Shown: positions 58,872 through 64,000 of the stretch, in pieces | Numbering within the stretch: position 1 is the first letter of the stretch | Layout of the letters: every line of letters begins with the position of its first letter | Source: Triplophysa rosa | Lineage: Eukaryota; Chordata; Actinopteri; Cypriniformes; Nemacheilidae | DNA length: 64,000 bases | Direction of reading: 5' to 3' | Assembly (NCBI RefSeq): GCF_024868665.1 | Contig: NC_079896.1 | Span: forward strand, 2,021,008-2,085,007 | The notes under the pieces: generated by a model | The model's input: the letters and a program-made list of their open reading frames with translations, nothing else | What the model was told of the DNA's origin: nothing | The model's database searches: none | Made by a program: the position numbers and the translations under genes

Positions 58872-59547
58872 TAGGGCTGTCACGATTATGAAATATGATT
58901 GACGATTAATTGTCTAATAAATCATTGCGATTGTGGCGATTAATTGTCTGTTTTAGGGCTTTGGCGATTATGGCGATTAATTGTCTGTTTTAGGGCTTTG
59001 ACATTTAATTCTCATTCATTTTTGATTCAGCGATTGAAACGACCATATTGTTCTGAATACAAGACTATGTTTTTTTCTTGGAAATACATCGGAAAAAATT
59101 GGGTCATCATATATTTAAGGTTTAGGCTTTTACTGTCAATAATACAACCACCAAACACTTGTAAATGAAGTACATTGATCAGGTGTGAATTGAAGCCACC
59201 ATTAAAATTTGATTTCAAATTTTTTCTCACTTGCAAGACTACAGTAAAATTTTACTTGTGTGTTAATGAAATTTTGGTAGACTAGTTTTCACACTGAGAT
59301 TTGCTTAAATAATATTAAATTGTACTGCAGGTAATTTGTATATGTTTTAGTTTTTTGTGTTGTGGTGGTACATTTTACAAGTATTACCATGCTTTAGTAA
59401 CAATACATACACTAAAATATGCAGATGCACTACAGCTCCCCCTAGTGTCTTCTATAGAGATGTGCGATAATTGCGATGATCTGAAATCATCGCGATGAGG
59501 TCAAACAATCGCGATGAGACGATTATTTAATAATCGTGACAGCCCTA
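58872..59547. mobile_element. Non-autonomous hAT-type element with perfect 8-bp target-site duplication
   Basis: TAGGGCTGTCACGATTAT and ATAATCGTGACAGCCCTA are 18-base exact inverted ends. Flanks are CTAAGTAT at 58864-58871 and 59548-59555. The interior repeats GGCGATTAATTGTCTGTTTT in tandem. 676 bases, no transposase frame. Confidence 0.92.
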
Positions 59548-60699
59548 CTAAGTATTATGTTTATGACAAATGTCTGCAATATGACCGTCCTGGTATAGAC
59601 TGTTTCAAAGCAACAACATAAACAAACATTACTGCACATGCACGTGTTTGTGGACGGAATTTAATTGAATCAATTGAATTTATACTGCAATACCAAGCCC
59701 CATGTCCCATACGTTTTCTTTAAATGTGACAAGTTACACGACCCATTCAACAAATTGTTTTATTTAATCAAATTAACATACAACAAAATTCAACTAATCG
59801 TTTATTCAATACAATTATTATACAATAAAATAATCATATAAAACAATAAAATAAATTAAATATAAATAGCTATATTATTAGCCACTAGTCAGACCGATAA
59901 CAAACACAGACCGGAAGTTAACTTCCGTCCATGCACGTGCGTCCGATGAAACCGTCTTTATTCGTCCAAAATCGTTTACCCGTTTTCGTTTACTTCTTCT
60001 CAAATGTCATTCTTTATATGAGAAATAGTGAAGGACACAGCAAAGACTTATAGATAGTAGAGACAAATGTAAAGTAAACGCAGAAATATAAAAATACACG
60101 GTAGATGTTTACATGTGGATAACACTAGATGACGTTTTGTTGATTTTCTGAAGAACGTTTGAGCGGTGTTTACCAATGCAAAAGTGACTAGCACAACAGC
60201 AGGGTGTTGCTATGCAGTTGCTAAAGTTTTTCAAGTGCCGCTTCTGGTTGCTAGGGTGATTCTGGACTGTTGTTTACTGGAGGCAACCCCCGATATTCTG
60301 TTTTGTGAATCTGGCTCAGGTTTATATATTATAGTCAAACAACAAAAAAGACATGTGATTACCTACAAAAGTAGGTAAACTTGCAAGTAAACTGAAAGAA
60401 TCAAAATCTGACGGTAATTCAGACGACTATGGGTTATATTTCATAAGGTTATATCTGCAATTCTGCAGGTACTTCACACAAACTGCTGCACATTGTTTGT
60501 CACCTACGGAGTTCTCATGAACATCGGGCTTTATTGACCAAATTAAAGAGGGTCAGGCCACAAAAACAGGCCACTGGCACCTGATCCAAACCTCTCTGTG
60601 GGTCATCAGCTATTTCCTTATTCATTACAACACAAAGAGCGAGTCTCTGCGCTCACTTTTCTCTTTGTCGATCTCTCTGGATCTCACAGTAACGTGGTG

Positions 60700-61030
60700 A
60701 GGAGGTTAAACTCTCTCCTACCTGAGGACGCTCAAACATTTCTAGTGAAGAGCAGAGGGAGGCGGGTGAGAGAGGAAAAGCTCTCATGTCTCTGAGAGTC
60801 GGCCGGCTGTAGGGCTCTTGGGAAGTTTGTCTTGTAATTGAGTAAATTGTTGACCTCCTGTTCAAACTGCCCGAGATACTTGGAGGGAAAAGCCTTCTGA
60901 ATAATAAATGCCCCTCTCTCTCTCTCTCTCCATCCCAGTATCCCGGGCTCGGGCCGCCCCTCCCCTCTCCTGCGATTGTGCCGCCAGTCAAAGGCTGTGA
61001 TTTAGGGGGGAGCCGTACAACCTTTTCACT
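60700..61030. other. Non-repetitive block far upstream of gli1, candidate regulatory element
   Basis: CTTGTAATTGAGTAAATTGT, TGACCTCCTGTTCAAACTGC, TCTGAATAATAAATGCCCC and GATTGTGCCGCCAGTCAAAG are unique and compositionally distinct; a (CT)n run lies at 60914-60930. A 132-codon minus-strand frame over it is not supported by splicing or motifs. Role is inference. Confidence 0.3.
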
Positions 61031-61654
61031 TTCTCTCTTCTGCTTGTGCATTCTCTCTTTTTCATTACGTCCTTTGTTTGCACCGTGAGATGAATTCTAA
61101 TCATCTACCCCTCCTGCCCCAGCTTACTGCCCTCCCCCAGTCACCCCGTGAGTTCACTTCTTGTCTTCACACTGTACATCTCTCTTTATCTGCATGTCTG
61201 TCTATCCGTCATCTTTCTCGATCATACACACGGCCACTGTCCTAAATCGAGAGGGCCTCACAAGAAATGCAACCAAAAGTGCCTCCATTAAAACTATTTT
61301 AACTTAATAAACAAATAAATATTTCTGACATTTTGTGGAGGAATTTCACATCTTAGCAGGTAACATTTAAAGTTTCTCTTGCACCTTCAGCCTTTAGAAT
61401 ATCAGGGTTTGAGCTGCTTTACTTACACACGTAGCTTCAAGAAGAAGATGCTTACAATAATCTTCTGCTTCTGTTTGCTCTGAGGCTTTACATTTCTGCC
61501 CCATTGTGAGGTTTCTTTCAGAGATCAGGGCTGCAAATGGATCTCGTATACAATCTAATTCACATGCTGACAGCAGCTTGATATTCATCATCTGTATATA
61601 AACATGAGTTTTTGCCCTTTTCTGATGCCGTGTAAAAGGAAATAGTAACACCTA

Positions 61655-62040
61655 AAAAAAAGCTGGGTTATTTTCAATCCCAACAGTTGGGTTGTAAATG
61701 AAGAGTTTGGTTCCAAAATGAGATAACTCCGTAAAAAAAAAAAAAATCAAAAATCATGTTTTTTATTGTGCATTCCAATTAATATCAATCAAACTGCAGT
61801 TGGTTTGTTTTGATTTAAGACATAATAACTAAACAAATACAGCTAACTAAGACAATAAACACAATAAAAACATGATAACGTAATAAAAAACATGATTCTA
61901 CCAAACTCTTCAAATTTAACCTATTCTGGGTTGTTTCAACACATTGTTGAGTCGAACAATTTTCTGGGATAATTTAACCTAACATTTGGGTTCGTCCCTT
62001 TTTGACTCAACAAAAACAACCAAGCAGTTTAGTCATGCTA
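61655..62040. repeat. Decayed AACCCAA-type repeat
   Basis: GCTGGGTTATTTTCAATCCC and CAACAGTTGGGTTG at the left, TCTGGGTTGTTTCAACAC and AACATTTGGGTTCG at the right. Related to 63590-63905. Confidence 0.55.
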
Positions 62041-62081
62041 AGATTTTATAACCATATTTGATAGGACATCTATACAAAAAT

Positions 62082-62420
62082 TAGGGCTGTGCAATTAATC
62101 GAAAATGAATCTTAATCGTCCATTTTGGCCTTCAACGATTACAAAAACAAAATAATCGCGGTAAAACGATTATTGTGCCGCATTCCATTTTGCAAGGATC
62201 CTGTCTTTTCTTGTGGTGTAAAACCACAGCACACAGCTTTCCTTTATAGTGGTTCAGCTGTGCTATTTCTTTACATTTATTTTTCAGTTGAATTCAGTTT
62301 AAAATCCAAGTTTAAAAAAAAACAAATTTGCTGTTTGAAAAGTTAGTGTTAAATAATCGGGATCTCAATATTGGTCAAAATAATTGTGATTATGATTTTT
62401 GTCATAATCGAGCAGCCCTA
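62082..62420. mobile_element. Non-autonomous hAT-type element with perfect 8-bp target-site duplication
   Basis: Ends TAGGGCTGTGCAATTAATCG and ATAATCGAGCAGCCCTA. Flanks ACAAAAAT at 62074-62081 and 62421-62428. Termini are related to those of 58872-59547 but the interior differs. Confidence 0.9.
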
Positions 62421-63049
62421 ACAAAAATGCAGGAATCTGAAAGCGAAAAACTTTTTTTACACAACACTTATTCAAGTTTCCCTACAATGTGTAGAAATAA
62501 AAAAGGAACTTAAAAAAAAGAAAGAAAAATGAACATGGTGGAGCCTCACCGCTGCGACCATCTAAAAATAGAAAAATATCTGTAAATATTTGTACAAAAT
62601 GCAGTGTTTTGAAACCAGCAAGTTCTTCAAAAGTTAAATTTTTAGCTGTCATACCACACCAAGAAAACCTTCTGTGGTCATCTAGAGCTAGTTCATCTCT
62701 GCCCATTTACAAACGTGCCATTAGTGTTGTTGAACCAGCTGTAACAGCCACATTTACACGCTGCAGGTCTAGAACAGTAACAGTTCCAGCATTTCGAGTC
62801 TGATGCTCTGATATAAATAACATCTGACCCGGGTCAGTTTCGAAGAGATTGGAGGGTCTGGTTCTTTAATTCTCTCGTGAAGTGTTTGTTGGGAAATCCT
62901 GAGTAAATCAAGTGTTTGCTCACGCTTTGTGAGCTGCACATTTTATGGACTTCCACTGTTGACAATCGCTTCACTTCTGTTGGCTTCGCACAAGCAGGAT
63001 AACGCTGTGCAAATATGCCCGCGAACACGCGCTACACAACCTCTCTAAC

Positions 63050-63066
63050 ACACACACACACACACG
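63050..63066. repeat. Short (AC)n run
   Basis: About 8 AC units followed by GTGTGTGT, a small hairpin. Confidence 0.85.
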
Positions 63067-63351
63067 TGTGTGTCAATGACCCGAACGACAGGCTCATGGC
63101 TAATTTTGTTACTGTATTCACTAATGGAGACAAAACGCCCCCAAAGAGACCCGGCAAAGCACACAAATTTTGAGTGATAGACTGATGTGTTATTTCACCA
63201 ATGCGTTGCCATTTTGAGATTATTTTAGCCAATAAACGTTTAACAGAACCAATAAACAGAAGGTCCTCACAATATTTCCATAACATGCTGAAAGTCCTGT
63301 CAATGCCATATTAGCAAGCAAATGTTTTCAAATATTTAAAAAAAGACTGGG

Positions 63352-63589
63352 GCCTCAGTTTCACAGACAAGGCTTATCCTAAACCAGGACTATGCCTTAG
63401 TTAATTTAGGCTATTTAAGTCGCTTTTATTTAAATGCCCTAGAAACAACATTACCGATGCGCATCTTGAGACAAAACAATGGCACTGACATATTTTAAGA
63501 TATGTCAGGGCAAGTTATTTTCAGTTAAGACCGCTCAAAATTCCTTTTAGTCTGGGACTAGCCTTAAACCTTGTCTGTGAAACTGAGGC
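63352..63589. repeat. MITE with GCCTCAGTTTCACAGACAAG ends
   Basis: The left end GCCTCAGTTTCACAGACAAG and right end CTTGTCTGTGAAACTGAGGC are exact 20-base inverted repeats. Inside, TTAAGTCGCTTTTATTT and GACATATTTTAAGATATGTC are secondary palindromes. Confidence 0.9.
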
Positions 63590-63905
63590 TGGGTGTTTTT
63601 AACCCATGGTTGGGTAAAATATGGGCGAACCCAACTTTTGGGTTTAAATTAATCTAGACAATAACTATAGTTGACCCGATTATGGGCTGATACAACCCCA
63701 CTTTTGGATTGAAACAACCCGGGATCATTTTAACCCAACGATTGGGTTTGTCCATGTTTTACTCAACCATGGGTTAAAAAAACTGCATATTTGAGAAGAG
63801 CGGGTTTTTTAACCATGGTTGAGTAAAATATGGGCAAACCCCACTGTTGGTTAAAATTTACCAAGAAAAAGTCCACATTTGACCAAACTATGGGTTTCAA
63901 AACTA
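63590..63905. repeat. AACCCAA-type tandem-like repeat
   Basis: TTAACCCATGGTTGGGTAAA occurs at least twice with AACCCAACTTTTGGGTT and ACCCAACGATTGGGTT words between. Repeat of unknown class. Confidence 0.7.
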
Positions 63906-64000
63906 CCCAGAATACATTTCACACAGATGCATTTCATATCCTATCAGCACTTGGGGTTCCCCTATGCTCACCCCAAAATTTGCCCTTTAGTAAATGAAGG

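Larger units (their letters stand above)
47577..64000. other. Upstream side of gli1: no recognisable coding gene
   Basis: Probably the first intron and/or promoter side of gli1, since a spliced 5' UTR exon must lie to the right. It is packed with repeats listed separately. Less repetitive parts are about 49120-49900, 52640-53420, 55790-57000 and 60370-61400. None of the open frames has splice partners or recognisable motifs. Confidence 0.6.

Noticed and set aside
60653..61051. 132-codon minus-strand open frame
   Set aside because: Low-complexity start and end, no recognisable domain, and no splice-supported context; more likely noncoding GC-richer DNA.

Overview
The window is vertebrate nuclear DNA, almost certainly from a ray-finned fish and probably a cyprinid. 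The evidence is split genes with GT-AG introns from 70 bp to 16 kb, three recognisable animal gene families, many (CA)n/(GT)n microsatellites, and a dense load of short non-autonomous transposons and tRNA-derived SINEs of the kind abundant in cyprinid genomes. The species cannot be fixed from the sequence alone.

Layout. (1) 157-2446, plus strand: the last three coding exons of a RhoGAP gene, best matched to arhgap9; its 5' part lies left of the window. (2) 2447-7613: intergenic DNA between two convergent genes. (3) 7614-32323, minus strand: a complete eight-exon ZEB-family zinc-finger gene. I joined the exons by splice sites and phase into an uninterrupted frame of 915 codons. It has the ZEB N-terminal motif, four N-terminal fingers, a PLDLS CtBP-binding motif, three C-terminal fingers and an acidic tail, but no homeodomain. 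(4) 32324-37985: the upstream region of that gene and the 3' region of the next. (5) 37986-47543, minus strand: the complete coding region of gli1, twelve coding exons and 1420 codons. (6) 47577-64000: the upstream side of gli1, with no recognisable coding gene, many transposon copies and a few non-repetitive blocks that could be regulatory.

The main result is the gene order arhgap9 - ZEB-like - gli1. In human, GLI1 and ARHGAP9 are convergent neighbours on 12q13 with no ZEB gene between them. ZEB1 lies near ARHGAP12, and ZEB2 near ARHGAP15 on the same chromosome as GLI2, each with the same convergent orientation. The gene here therefore fits a third ZEB ohnologue ('zeb3-like') kept in fish and lost from the mammalian GLI1-ARHGAP9 interval. 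Its divergent middle region and missing homeodomain agree with a separate, faster-evolving paralogue.

Functionally, gli1 encodes the transcriptional effector of Hedgehog signalling, the ZEB-like protein should be a nuclear E-box-binding repressor that recruits CtBP, and arhgap9 encodes a Rho-family GTPase-activating protein. They are linked by ancestry, not as an operon. Repeat content is heavy: ten copies of one unnamed ~0.5 kb repeat (eight inside the ZEB-like gene), several hAT-type insertions with perfect 8-bp target-site duplications, TTAA-flanked MITEs, two SINEs nested in another element, a 72-bp-arm palindrome, and one local templated duplication with a 14-bp target-site duplication.
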